Assembly (NCBI GenBank): GCA_958510875.1
Contig: OY294067.1
Span: forward strand, 105,878,010-105,942,009
Length of the DNA: 64,000 nucleotides
Source: Endomychus coccineus
Taxonomy: Eukaryota; Arthropoda; Insecta; Coleoptera; Endomychidae
Direction: 5' to 3'
This document shows, in pieces, positions 22,681-34,940 of this stretch. How positions within the stretch are numbered: position 1 is the stretch's first letter; the number at the start of each line of letters is the position of its first letter. The position numbers and the translations under genes are program-made. The notes beneath the pieces were generated by a model, which ran no database searches, was not told the origin of the DNA, and worked only from the letters and a program-made list of their open reading frames with translations.

Positions 22681-23759
22681 TCCACTAAATATATTACATT
22701 CAGTTAGTGAAAGTACAAATCCCAAATCTATAGAAATCTTTAGGCAAAACAATCCACTAAAATAAATTACTTAATGCCAAATTAGATTTGGGAATACCAA
22801 ATGTATAACTCAAACCTCAACACTTCCGTAGTAATTAGTCCTTCCAAATAATCCACAATCAGGTTTGATAAACATAGTGATATTTGAAGAAGTAAATGTA
22901 TTTTTATTCGTTTGAAAAGGAACAAAGTAACTGAACACTCAATTCAATGATATTTATTATTTGCCAGTTTTATTAGAAGGTTTATCCTAATATAGCGGCT
23001 TCTGATTTATTATATTATAGTGAATGATTAATTATGCTACCCTAGAACAATGGCTTCAGATACACTCAAATTAACAATAAGTCCGTAAAGTACTTTATTG
23101 GGAATTGTTCCGTAGGAAACTGTGAAGTCTGAATATCATTTTCGAACAATCAATCATTATTTGCATTATTTAATTTATAACACAACGAATAAATATCAAG
23201 GACTTTAATTCGCCAAAATATCGTATTCCTAACAGAATAAATTTCTAGGAATATTATAATTCATTGGGAGAATCTATATTTACATATCTTTGAATAACTG
23301 GTTTATTTTTGTAGTAATATCATTTACGAGGTATTCATTCCTCTGCCAAGAGTGTATAGCATTCATGGAATATTTAGTTGAAAATGTTACCTCTACTATT
23401 GATGGTGGTTAAACACAAAATACCACATTGACTTCTTGAAATATTGGTGGTTCAAATATTATCGTCACAACATAAACAATATAATTAGAATCGTTCTCAA
23501 TTCATTTACATCGTTTTTGACTCGCGCCATTGCCATCTTACAAACCACAAGAGGTACAACCAGTTACAAACCCTTACAACCTGCCAAACGCATTCCTTTA
23601 AATGTTTCCAAGAATTATTGGTTAAAACTGCATTTAATTTGGTTTAAAAGTCAATGATTATAAGCGACAACAAAGCTTGGTTAGCTACAGAAAAAAACAA
23701 AAGAATTCAACATAGCATAGTCAATTCCTGGTACTTATGATTTTATACGGTGAAATCCA
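22681..23759. other. Non-coding, nothing recognised
   Basis: AT-rich. A plus frame at 23436-23657 has no domain. Confidence 0.35.
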
Positions 23760-23925
23760 TGTGAAATAAGAAAGACAATAAAATAACTATTAAAAGTATC
23801 AAACTTTTAATTAATAAATAAATGTAACAATAGCTTCCCTAACACCATAGCTTCTTCAAACTAATATGACAAAGTACTACTACTTTGAAATATTTGTTTG
23901 AAGAATCTAATGTTGCCTTTATTAT
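23760..23925. mobile_element. PLE terminal fragment
   Basis: AAAATAACTATTAAAAG, then CTAACACCATAGCTTCTTCA and TACAAAGTACTA-like phrases match the termini at 9840-9880, 10450-10520 and (inverted) 11610-11700. No coding part. Confidence 0.55.
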
Positions 23926-23939
23926 CATCAAACGACACC

Positions 23940-24660
23940 TTATGGTGACCTCTTTCAATCTCTTTCTCTGAAACTTGACCTCATTCAGCAGAACTATCCA
24001 GCAGCTGAAATTAGCATCATGGGGAAACTTTGAAGTTCACAACTCCGTATGGCTCAAGTTCTCAAAGAAGACAGATGGCACAGGACGACAGACAAATATG
24101 ACCATTACATAAATATGGTCTCGAGCAGCTAATTAATAAACCAACACAGATCCCTGATAACTAACAAACCAGATTCTTAGGAAGTAAAAGTATGTGTACC
24201 ATTTAGAAACCCTGACCATTCACTCATCTCCAAGACCTGTCACTATATCACTCCACGAACCAATCCAACACCTCCACGCACAGTTTGGCATTACAACTCA
24301 GCCAACTGGGATGGTCTTCGCATGCTTTTGTAGGCGTTTCCTTGGGGACACGCATGTTTTGAATCTCAAGATCTCACGAAATGTGTCAAAGAGATGTTGG
24401 AGACTATCATGTTGGGAATAGAAACATGCAACAAATCACCATCATCTGGTGATCCATGGTTCAATGAAATCTGTTCTAGGGCTGTCGCTACAAAACAAAC
24501 AGCAGACCGTCATGGACGTAGAAATTTGATTTCACAGGAAAATAAGTCGAGCAAATATGTATAAACTAGAAGCCCACACGCATGCTAATGCAGCAAGGTT
24601 CTATAGTGAAAAATTTGTGTAATATTACATACAGCTCTTGACGACAGGATAGCAACTGAA
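23940..24660 (+). pseudogene. LINE ORF2 endonuclease remnant
   Basis: In the plus strand near 23965-24070, LSLKLDLIQQNYPAAEISIM, then G.FEVHNSVWL, matches the AEISILGDFNVHH..WL block of apurinic-type endonucleases in jockey/R1/I-like LINEs, with the catalytic Asp of GDFN changed. After frameshifts and stops, the region 24150-24300 keeps traces of the SDH-containing end of the domain, and 24453-24510 reads PWFNEICSRAVATKQTA, the linker that follows the endonuclease in these LINEs. Reverse transcriptase is not found further on. The piece is heavily decayed; the frame 24194-24421 is a wrong-phase shadow. Confidence 0.7.
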
Positions 24661-26139
24661 GTGATGCTTGCATGTAGAAGGCTTGGACACATATTGAGTG
24701 ACTGTTCGCAGTGAAGGTGGTCGGCCGTTCTGTGCGGAAGCCAGCTATCGGCGACTATCAATCACTCAATACAATACAAAATAGAAGAGAGACACAGAGT
24801 CAGCTGTTTCGAGTGGGTACTTCAATCACTTTCTTGTATGTACGTAACGTTTAACAATCTCGTAGTTTGAGCTCACGTTGGCGTTATTACATCTCTAACA
24901 AGAGGTAGGTTCCGTAACAGAGTTCCTACAATGAAAACGGTTTTCACGTTCGATTGGAAAATCTGGTGCATCAGGTGTTAAATTTGATAATCCAGGAACC
25001 AAAGCAGGTGGTTTACAACAGAATGAATGAGGAAGCGGTGGAAAGAAAATCATACCATCATGAAAGTTTTGGACTTACCACTGCTCAATGTTTGTTTCCA
25101 ATTTATGAGATTTTATAATCTCGAAAAGACAAAATCGTGTATCAAATCGTATGGTTGGAATGAAGGACCAATGATAATGAAAAATTGGTAAAAATTGAAT
25201 AAAATCAGCCATTACATACTGAATTTTCATTCTAAACTTACATAAAGTAACTATTAAAAGTTTGATTCTCATTAATTTAATATATGTAGTTAAAACAAAA
25301 ATTTTAATGGTTATTTCATTTAAGTTATTTTTTGAAGGTGGATGGAAGCAGTACGTTATTGTCGTCAATCAAAACTATCCTATTGAATCAAATGTAATGA
25401 GAACTAATTTAACGATTAATCTTTGGCATCTAGTAAAATTTAAGACAAGCTAAGATGGTTCAAATTAACAAATACAAAATTAGTCAATTTTTTGAGAGTT
25501 CTGTGGTGACCTATAGTGAATTTTATTCTGGGTTTTATTTGATTATTTTGGTTATCTACAACACGTATTTCATTTCAAAGAATTCAAGAAATTTACTTGA
25601 AACTACATGCATACTGTTATTCACTTTAAAAGAAACGTTTAATATATATTTCAATAACTTACATATTACTGTACAGATAATCCATATTAGAAGTTTCAGA
25701 AGAAATCTGAAGAAGATTTCAAATATTAATTTGTGAGAAGAAACTGTTAATATAAATCGTTATATCCGCCTCCCGCTCACATTGTTTGTAAAATTATGAA
25801 ATAACCAACATATTTTTCATTTATTGTAACCGTAAGGTGAAAAATTATGAAATATAATCTACGACAGTTAAAAGTAACTTGCACGGTTTGGACATCACTG
25901 GCAATATTGGAGCATATTTTTGTATAATGGGCAAACATTTATGAAATATATTTTACGAAAGTGAAACAATAATTTAATGGAGTTGGACGTTACCTGATGG
26001 GTTTCCATAACTAATGTTAATTAAAAAAACTTTGTATCTACTATAGCTTTTGTGTTTGACAAAACAATAGTAGTCGTGAAACACGTAACGTATTACATTG
26101 TAACTACAGGGCATTTCTTCAAAGTTAACGCGATCTATA
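24661..26139. other. Non-coding, small PLE trace near 25215
   Basis: The phrase AAAGTAACTATTAAAAGTTT near 25245-25263 resembles the PLE terminus at 23780. The frames 25262-25453 and 25455-25736 are adjacent and AT-rich, without recognised domains. Confidence 0.35.
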
Positions 26140-27505
26140 CATGGAGAACTAAAAATATAGCACGATTCTGGAAATTTGTAGAGACGGTGAAGGAAACATT
26201 GAGAATCAAACCAGAATATTTTCGTTATTGTGAAAATTCCGGTTGCTCCGGATGTGACGTCACCTTTGTTATTTTTAAAAGGATATCCCCTATTTCGCTG
26301 AATTTTCGGATTCCTCTCATGATTCAGATTCAAATTCATGTATCATACTCTATACCCAAAATGAACCACCGTTTTCGAGTTATTCTGATTATTTCTAGAA
26401 AAAGTGCGAATTACCATTATTAGTCATCATCACATCCACTGAATAATTACAGGATGGGCAATTTTTTTGAAATGGAAATTCCATTTCTCCTTCTCATGCT
26501 TCAATTCTATGAAGAAAATGCACCCTACTTTCAATTCACTTCCCTGTACCCAAAATCCATAATTTCGGAGATATTCCATAATTTTACTTAATTCTGCATA
26601 CTAACTGACTCAAAGTTTGATTTATCTAGAAAGCCGTATCTACGACACCATGTTTGGTGACAAATGAATTAAAGTTGTTTACTGTCAGATTCATCACATG
26701 AAAAAGTACAACGTGGCTTGTTTTGGGTATTTGTTAATTTATTAGTCATGTATGGAAGATGTAATAAGGTTTTCACAAGAGGATGCGTTACTGTTGCTGC
26801 AAGGTATTTAGGAAAACCAAAATATCTCCAGACATTATTAGAATATTAATACTCAACCTTGAGGTGGTGGACAACGAGGAACATGAAATTACTGTGCTTG
26901 TGTACTTCGCACTTCTCCAGAAGCATCTTTGAATGTTCATACGGTGGAATATTGATCTTCTAATGATGTCTGGAGATACTTGGATACATTGTAGCAAATT
27001 ATGACTTGTGAAAACCTTACATTCACCATAAATGACTAATAAATTAACGAAATTACAAGCCATATTGAACTTTTTCAGATAATGAATGTGACAGTAAAAA
27101 TCTTTAATTGGTCACCAAACAAAAAAAACAGTATTAAGTAATTACTATAGAATCTCTCCGAAATTATGGTTTTTGGGTATAGGGAAGTAAATAAGAACTA
27201 GGGATCATAATAGAATTGAATCATGAGAAGAAAAATGGGATTTCCCGTATGTTCGCTAGGCTGCATTTGTCACTTTTTCTAACTCAAAAACGGTTCATTT
27301 TGTGGTTTGGATGTGATACATGAATTTGAAACAGAATCATGAGAGCAATCCAAAAATTTTGTGAAATACAGTATATCCCACTAAGGTCACGTCACTTCTG
27401 GAGAAACTAGAATTGTCACAATAACGAGAATATTCTGTTTAGATTCTTCACGTTTCCTTCACTGTCTTAACAATTTTTGAGAATCGTGCTACTTTTATCT
27501 CGTAA
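26140..27505. repeat. 1.37-kb long inverted repeat
   Basis: 26140-26850 pairs with 26900-27505 in inverted orientation, with more mismatches than the repeat at 21150. Examples: GATTCAGATTCAAATTCATG (left, 26322) against its relaxed complement near 27315; TATCTCCAGACATTA (26823) against TAATGATGTCTGGAGATA (26960). The centre near 26875 is almost loopless. All open frames in it are phase accidents. An old foldback element. Confidence 0.85.
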
Positions 27506-28249
27506 ATGTGACCTTTATTGATACATTTGCGTGTACCAAAGCCATCCCAAGATCTCAACGGGTTTTTGATACATGTAAAATAAACTATCACGTACGGTAT
27601 CATTAAAACCCAGCATTTCCAGTCCCATGTTTCAATTAAGCCGCTACTGACATATCATTATATTGGCTAAGCAGAGATAACGAAAAGCTAGTAATATCAA
27701 AGTTAGTATTAACTAATTGTGCAACAATAATGTTAGAACATTCCCTGTAGAACCATCCGAGGATTTACAGTAGAAAGCTTTTATGAATATGCATGTACAT
27801 GTAACAACGATAATAAAGAACAATAAATTCCATGTATTAATCGTTTTAGCTCTATTGATAAATAAAGGTTACTTCGGATGCAGGTCGCAGGGGACAATGA
27901 ATCTTATTAAAGGGATTCTTCTACTTATGTTTTAATTGTAAATGAGATTAAAATTTTGATTTGGTTAGGCATAGCTGGCTGACCACGAGTGTGCGCGGGT
28001 TTCAGCCGAATGATCACACAACACAGACGTGCTTGCCTCAATGTGGTCCGGAAATTCACCGTGTCAGCCTTGAAGAAATAGTGCTGGAAGAACAACCATA
28101 CATTTTTCTATTCTATAGAATGATCAGTTCAATCGAATTGTCCATTGTTTTATCTGTCCAGACAGTACTCTTTTACAGCGATGTCGACATTGCATTGATA
28201 CATATTTGGAGTTGGAATAGTAAAATGTGAATAAAATACACTTCAACAA
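27506..28249. other. Non-coding, nothing recognised
   Basis: 27960-28070 is less AT-rich and opens the frame 27961-28230, but no domain is visible. Confidence 0.35.
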
Positions 28250-28390
28250 TGATAATATATTAACAATTGTTTCATCACACATGGCCCTGTCAATTCTCAA
28301 AATAAGTTAATAATAATGGTTTCACCACACAGAAGATGCCACTGTGTGGTGAAGCAATAATTGTTAATACATTGATATTAGAATGTAAGT
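28250..28390. repeat. Small foldback with two hammerhead-like cores
   Basis: Inverted phrases TTAACAATTGTTTCATCACAC (28260) and GTGTGGTGAAGCAATAATTG (28345) face each other. The plus-strand core is CAGAAGA (28330-28336), one extra T, stem GCCAC/GTGGT (28338-28342 with 28346-28350, loop TGT) and GAAG. Stem III CAAT/ATTG is present; stem I is not. It belongs to the family of 10294 and 35870. Confidence 0.6.
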
Positions 28391-29520
28391 CATGTTTTAT
28401 TTATTTCATACAGTGAAGCCAGAAATTCTACAACTGAAATATTCGACATACAGGAATTATATAGAATTATAGCTATAAAATCTTGAAATTTCACACAATT
28501 GTTTTCATGTTGAAGTTTAAATCAACGAAGGATAAACAAATTGGTGTAAAAAGATGTAATTAAACCTGAAATATTATTGTGTATTGATTCGTTTTTAGAC
28601 GCGATTTGAAAAAATGAAACGTAAAGTTCCACCAAACGAGCTTATTAATCTTCACATCTCAGTTGAGTTTTATTTACTTGAAATCATTAATTATATTCTA
28701 TTCATTCGGAAGAGTCAATACGTGAATCTTGTGAAATATCGCACCAAGGAGCACACGAATAGGTCTTGAGTTTTCTTTTCGTGGGAGATGTCAGATTTTC
28801 ACCTGCACTCTGAATTTGACATTGATCAAAAGATGAAAATAAGTTTATTATCATTTTCAGTTATTTTTTAATATTTTAGAAACTAGATTTGAATTTATTC
28901 GCTGATCACGCAATGGCTAGTATTGTTCTCTATTGACTCTTTAACGTGAATATACTATAGGTACTTACTCACTCAATCAGTGACTTGATTAAAGGTAAAG
29001 GCCAGAAAATAGCAGTACATTACAAGGGAAATGAAACAGATTAATCAACTAAAATCGTCATCTAACAATAAGTTAAAAATAACATTAACTATGAAGACTT
29101 ATTTGAATAGCACAACATGTTTTATATTACTAGGATTTACTAGAATTGCGTTAGAATAATGAGGAACCAAAAAACTCATGGTACATCAATAGTCGTACAA
29201 TTCCTACATATGGAGGAACTGATTCAAAGGCCAACAAAAAATTTGTGATTTCGATTTGTTCATTTTTTTGAAGTTTTGGTGGTTAAACTAATAGAAAATC
29301 AACATTTTTTTGTTTCCATCACGCACAATTTTTTAATAAATTTACTAGGTGTCATATTTATGTTTTTTTTAATATTTGCGAATAAAAATTAAATGCCATT
29401 CTAAAAATCGGTACACCACTGAAATTAAATTGTGTACAAATCAATAGAAAATTGAGGGGAATAGGGGAATTTCCGAAAGTAAAATTTAATTGCTGGGACT
29501 CCCTGATTTGGACCGTCGGC
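28391..29520. other. Non-coding, nothing recognised
   Basis: AT-rich, no frame with a domain, no repeat ends seen. Confidence 0.35.
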
Positions 29521-29528
29521 GAATGAGT

Positions 29529-29568
29529 TATAAATAGACGTCTTTGTGTAACAAGCGCATTCAATACT
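29529..29568 (+). promoter_or_regulatory. TATA box and initiator-like start
   Basis: TATAAATA at 29529-29536 is followed 32 bases later by TCAATAC (29561-29567), close to the arthropod initiator TCAKTY. The spacing is that of a standard RNA polymerase II core promoter. It lies 107 bases before the ATG at 29643. Confidence 0.5.
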
Positions 29569-29642
29569 CTGTTTGCGTTCGGTTTACGCAGTCGTGGTTT
29601 AGTGAGTTAAATGAGCTTTTTGTTGTTAAATTCGTGTTTAAA

Positions 29643-29753
29643 ATGCCAAGAGTTTGTCAAAATAAGCCAGATACTTTTTGCTATATGTGTGGTTGTTTTG
29701 TGGTCAAGATATTTTGGCGTAAAATTACATCTTCTGAAAAGAAAAGAAATTAA
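29643..29753 (+). CDS. 36-aa CxxC protein, N-terminus of a repeated arthropod family
   Basis: The ATG at 29643 starts MPRVCQNKPDTFCYMCGCFV and ends at a TAA at 29751-29753. The start resembles the N-terminus of a multi-copy arthropod protein family beginning MPRVCxNxPDxFCYxCG, usually followed by hundreds of residues; I know it as a repetitive, transposon-associated family and do not know its function. The pairs Cys13/Cys16 look like half of a zinc-binding site, with an extra Cys18. The body of the family protein is absent, so this is a truncated copy. It is nevertheless framed by a TATA box, an initiator and an AATAAA at 29816, so a short transcript is possible. The same frame is open upstream to 29544, but the ATG at 29643 matches the family start. 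Confidence 0.5.
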   Translation: MPRVCQNKPDTFCYMCGCFVVKIFWRKITSSEKKRN

Positions 29754-29815
29754 AGATTGTTTAAGACTTTTTTCAATTTAGTTTACTATTTGTAATTTGT
29801 TTATGTCTCTGTATC

Positions 29816-29821
29816 AATAAA
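29816..29821 (+). terminator. Polyadenylation signal AATAAA
   Basis: AATAAA lies 63 bases after the stop of the 36-aa frame, a normal distance for a short 3' UTR. No clear GT-rich element follows at once, and AATAAA is frequent in such AT-rich DNA. Confidence 0.4.
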
Positions 29822-29839
29822 AGTAGCGTTTATTTTGAC

Positions 29840-30499
29840 CAAATTTTTTATAAATGTATTTTCAACACTCATAAAAAACCTTACGTGATAGGACAAAATA
29901 ACACTCGGATTTGAATTCAGCAGATCAAAATTATACAAAATCAGATGTCAGATCGAAATCAAGTTTCAATGAGTCAAACTTTTTATTGTGGGCTTGGAAC
30001 CTAAGACCGTTAGAATATGAATCCACAGCCCTTTAGCCAGACATCAACAACTATGGCATGTACTTTAGCATCTCCTTACAAGAAGATAAATGAAATACGA
30101 AAAAGAAGACCAAGGGATAGGAAACGGTTATGTTGCTTACTTGCGATCCGAGGGTAAAACTATCTGCAAATTGTGATAACAAGGCTTGAAGAAAAGCAAC
30201 ACACTCAGACCGATCAAAATTCTTCCTGAAGTCAAACAGCTCCATCGTTGTGATTTAAGGACAGTTCGGAACGGTCAAAAAGCAGTTACTCGTTTGGGCA
30301 GTAATAATGTAGGGCCTCTGATGTAGACAGCACTCCAATGCTGACAAAAACTACCAAGATTGCTCATCCAGATGCGGTTTATAACAACCTTGCAAAACGA
30401 AGTCCTTAAATCTTGTACAGTTGAAGAGGTTCAACTTGAGGATTTTGGCATACATACTATCGACTCGATAGTCCAGTCAAAAGTGTGAAAAACATCTAA
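29840..30499. other. Non-coding, nothing recognised
   Basis: 30010-30540 is slightly less AT-rich with a minus frame 30051-30245 without domain. Confidence 0.35.
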
Positions 30500-31800
30500 C
30501 ATTTTATAGACCGCACGAAAATGCAAAATTCTTTTTGCATCGTGTACAGGATGGGTTACACATCGTTAGTCAGAAGTTATTACTATTAATAAACAATGAA
30601 AAACTATTTTCAATTAACAAATGGAATGTTTTTTGTAAGAAATGGAATATCTCGGACTATTTTAATCCAATGTTTCTGAAATTTGCTATCTGGGTTTTTT
30701 GGTCCGCTAAACCCGAATCTGAAGTCGGAAAATGGAAAATCCGGCCCATTTGCTGGAAAACCCGGAAAATTTTACCAAATCTTAGCAACAAACAAAATTT
30801 TTTCTCGGACTGTGGTATTGAAATAATAACATGCCGTGCTGTGAAAAGGAAGGAAAATTCTGGAAAATTACGTCGTTTTTCCTTCATATTCCTATCTCGG
30901 TCTTCGTCTAGCATGTCTAATTATATGTTTTCGTGATGGTTGCCGAGTATTAGTTTATGATCATAAAATCAAAACCGACGATAGTTCTCCAAAAAACTCA
31001 GGAAATTGAAAATTTACCGTTTCTACCCGACAAACTTTATTTATCTTGTTTTTCGAAAAATTGTAGTTAGTGTTATTGGAATAATAAGGTACCGTGATGG
31101 TCCTCGGTACAAATTTCACTGACAGAAGGAAACTTTTTGTGGTCGCAAAGTATGGTTATAAAATCAAAACAAACTCTAGTTCCCCGGAAAATGAAAATTT
31201 GGAAAATCTATATACTCAATAATGATGATATTTCTCGATTATATATAAGATAGTCTCTTCTTTCGTATTATCCAAATCAAGTTTTTTGAGAAAAATATCT
31301 TGAAACTTGAATTTACCACAAACCCGCGAGCCTGTTGTTTTGTTGTGAATTAGGTTTTTATGCTACTCAGCTGACAATTTTTTTTCGATTGCACATGCAC
31401 GTTAATTTAATTTACATAATTTTATTTGCGGTTAGTAAGTTTTAATACAATTTTGCCTACGTGTTTTATAAATTAAAATAGAAAAAAGGACGTGATCTCA
31501 CAGCTGCATCTCCGATACTATTGTCAGCATGCCAGGTCCTTTGCCTCCACACTCAAAGAGTGAAGGAAAACGACTCAATTTTCCAACAATTTACCAGAAT
31601 TTTCCCTCTTCTAGCGAAATTTGTACCGAGAACCATCACGGTGCTTCATTATTCCAATAACATTGACTAACATTTTTCGAAGAACAAAATAATTAAAGTT
31701 TGTCGTGAAGAAATGGTAAATTTTCATTTTTCGGAGTTTTTGATTTTATGATCATAGAATAATACTCAACGACCACGTAAACATATATAATTAGACACGT
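30500..31800. repeat. 1.3-kb diverged foldback
   Basis: 30840-31125 pairs inverted with about 31560-31795: for example TTGGAATAATAAGGTACCGTGATGG-type sequence near 31075 against CCATCACGGTGCTTCATTATTCC-type sequence near 31634, and GAAAATTCTGGAAAATT against its complement near 31590. About 430 bases in the centre are unpaired. Frames over it (30535-30936, 30657-30914) carry no domain. Confidence 0.7.
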
Positions 31801-32979
31801 TACTATTCTATCTACCAGTATTCCAATGAGATAAGCGAAATTGATTCTTTTAACAGTGGTCTAGCAAATGAAATATTGGTAATTTCAAAAGTAATAACAA
31901 TAACAACACGAAATGGGACACCGCTATTTCTGAATTCAATTGAAAATATTTATAGCTTAATGCAGCAATAGCTTGGTATGTAAATACATATGCTGTCAAC
32001 GCTTGAAATGAAATCTAAATCAATAATTTATAAAACATTTTATTACGCTAATAATAAGCGCGATTCATAAACAGCATAAGGTAATTAACTATTATGCTAA
32101 TGCCATGCTCTTATAATGACTGTTACTTATACTGATAATATACCTATATATAATTGAATTGATAATATAAATGCACTGTTCTATCCAGTAATTTAATAAT
32201 GTTAAATGTATTCCAAAGTAGTCAAATGTTAATTATTTTAGGTATGAATCATGAAAAATTGATTTCTGTGTTTTCTGAACGTCGAGTAGAACAAACCCCA
32301 AATGAGCAATTAAACTATAGTCACAATAATAGTGTTCTGCAATATAAGTGATGTAAAACAAATATTATAGTCCAAGAGCTAGTGTATGAATAAAAATCGG
32401 CATTTGGTAATTATCTGGCACAAGTCAAAGAGATTATTTAAAAAAGGTATTTCTTGATTCGGCAACCTTCTGCCATCATAAAATAAATAAGAATGATCAT
32501 AAGCCAGAAATGTTCAAAAAAGCATAATGCTTTTTTTATAGAAAGAACATAAGTGAGTGCAGCGTATAATTATAACTTTAACATAATAAAATGTTTTAGC
32601 TTATGAATCCCAAATAAAAAAAAAATCAAACGCCAGAAAGGTAGCGCCAGTCGGCTTTATGTAATTGACTAAAAATTCAGCAAAATTTTCAAGAAAATAT
32701 GAAACTTTTACATTAAAAAAATATATATTTAAAGGGGAAAATACATATTAAGGCTCAAAACTGTACCTATGTATAGTTGCGATGTGTTTTTATGACGTCA
32801 GAAATGAGTGTTTCCAAGTAATTTAGAAAAGAATAGATGATTTTGATTAATGAAATGGGTCTGCAGCCGACGTGTGTTTTGAAATCCAATTAAAATGAAG
32901 AAACATTGGATCCGTTGTGTGTGAAAGGGTACTGTATGACTAATTATCAAATTGATGTACTTGAAAATGGATTCAATCT
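31801..32979. other. AT-rich, nothing recognised
   Basis: No frame above 60 codons with any domain and no repeat ends. Confidence 0.4.
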
Positions 32980-33516
32980 AGTTATACAGGGTGTCCCAGG
33001 TTTTAGTCGGAGAACTTCAACAGTCGATAGAAAATATGATTTTGAGAAAAAAATTCCTAATAACATACATCCACAGACGCTTAGTTTTTGAGATGTTTTT
33101 CAACATAAAAGTTGATTTTTCTCGAAAACGGTCAACTTTAGAGCTTATGACCAGTACCTTTTTTGTGTAGAAAACATTGGCGGTTCAAAAACGTACTTTT
33201 TCCAGTGGCGTAGAAGTTGGGGAGAAAAACACCAGCTACCCAAAATCTTCACCAATTATGACTAAAAAAAAATTTTGTATGACACAGGACATAGCTTACT
33301 ATGAGTAGAAAATGCTTGCAAAAGCTGTTTTCTGTACGATAAACGGTTCCGGAGATATTCGCAAAAAACTAAATTTTTTTATCGATTTCAACACCCTGTA
33401 TCTCAAAAACTAAGCGTCTGTGCATATAGGCTATTAGGAATTTTTTTCTCAAAATCAAATTTTTATCGACTGCTGAAGTTCTCAGACTAAAACCTGGGAC
33501 AGCCTGTATATATCGT
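32980..33516. mobile_element. Full-length MITE with TACAGGGTG-type ends
   Basis: The left end CAGGGTGTCCCAGGTTTTAG (32985) is matched by CTAAAACCTGGGACAGCCTG (33488), and the inverted match continues inwards over the phrases for GATAGAAAAT and AAAAAAATTCCTAATA, about 100 bases per arm. A flanking TATA/TATA may be the target duplication. No coding capacity. A half copy lies at 39127. Confidence 0.8.
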
Positions 33517-34876
33517 CACAAATGAAGACTCCTTGTGAGGAGACCATATATCAATATTATGGTTTTCATTGTTACGTAACAATAAAATTTTGTTTTCCTC
33601 TAGGAAAAATCTTTTATTTCCGCCTTTAATGTACTGCTCTTCGCTGGTAATTTCGATACCAATTTTTTTCTACATATCTGTAAGTGAAGAGTTCTGATCA
33701 TATACTGGATAGCCCAATTTCTTATGTCTTTTTTCTAAAAATTATGCAGTTTAGAATGAATTCGCCTTGAAAGTTGACGACAAAACGAAGTTCAAACTCA
33801 TGGGAAATAATTTTAGGAGAACAACATACAAAAGGAAAAAAAAGAGTACTGTCTGTAAAAATAGAACAACAATGTACAATCTATGATAAAATTAGATATA
33901 ATGGGAATTAAAGGAATATAGATTTACCCAAGCTTGAGGGCTTGACCTCCAGCCCGTAGGCCCTCTTCGCCAAGCAGTGTGACCTGTTCCTCCTCCCGAG
34001 ACGGATCGGCCATCTGAGCAGAGGCGTCACGTTCAGCCTGGTAACACATTGCCTCCTACTAAACACCTAACCTATCTCTAACCATCCACACACCGGCTCC
34101 AAAATCCAGTTATATAAGCAAACAGACAAACAGCACTCACAGGTTTCTCATATGTCAGAGAGCCAACGCAAATAAAGCTTACACCAGTTAATTACTGTTT
34201 TCAAAAGGGCTTCCAATTAATAAACCGAATCAGTTGAAAAACATTATACACAAAGAAGATTTGGCGCTTCTGATTCATCTTCAAAGAGCAAAAATACTTA
34301 TGACAAAAATTTATGGTTATGGTTACGAATCAATGAATTCTATCCGAAAACACCTATTACTTCATTTTTTAAATATATCTGAAGGCGTTAATTTTCATAA
34401 AATATTGATAGTAATTGTTTTATTTCTTCCCGAAATAACCAAAATCACAAGATTTAATACTACACAGGTTAGTCTCATTACGGACGAAAGGTTTATCGAT
34501 TATTTGGATAAAACCTCATACCGAGGTAATAACGCTTATTGCCCGAGTCTTTGAAATGTTGAAACTCAAAGATCAATATCTAACATCAACCAATTTTTTG
34601 GGCTCGAAACCAACATCTTGCACATTTTCATGTTCATTGCATTTGTTTAATAATCATTGTAACAGTTTTGCCCATTTTCTCAAGTCAATCCACTTTCTCC
34701 TAGAAGTTTCCAAAAGTATGTATTTTGTTATCGATATTTTTTTTCATTGCTCTCCCTAGCTGACTTGATTGTTCTTTTATTAAATAATTTATAGAAATAG
34801 ATTGAATACTCTAAATTACCCAGATAGTGAAATATTCAACATAGGATTAACAAGATGAATACAAGTAAAAATTGAA
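33517..34876. other. Non-coding; GC-rich island at 33930-34060
   Basis: 33930-34060 is sharply richer in GC than its surroundings and could be a LINE fragment, but no protein block was recognised. Frames 34234-34554 and 34556-34759 show no domain. Confidence 0.35.
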
Positions 34877-34940
34877 CCGCAGCTGGGAATTGAACCTTCA
34901 TCTTCTGAGATTCAAGTCCACATCGTTAAACGTTGCCGCA
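34877..34940 (-). repeat. tRNA-like sequence (SINE head or tRNA relic)
   Basis: On the minus strand a B box GGTTCAATTCC (34886-34896) and an acceptor-like GCGGC/GCTGC pairing surround an anticodon-loop-like ACTTGAATC that recalls serine UGA. The D arm is distorted, so a functional tRNA gene is unlikely. Confidence 0.45.
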
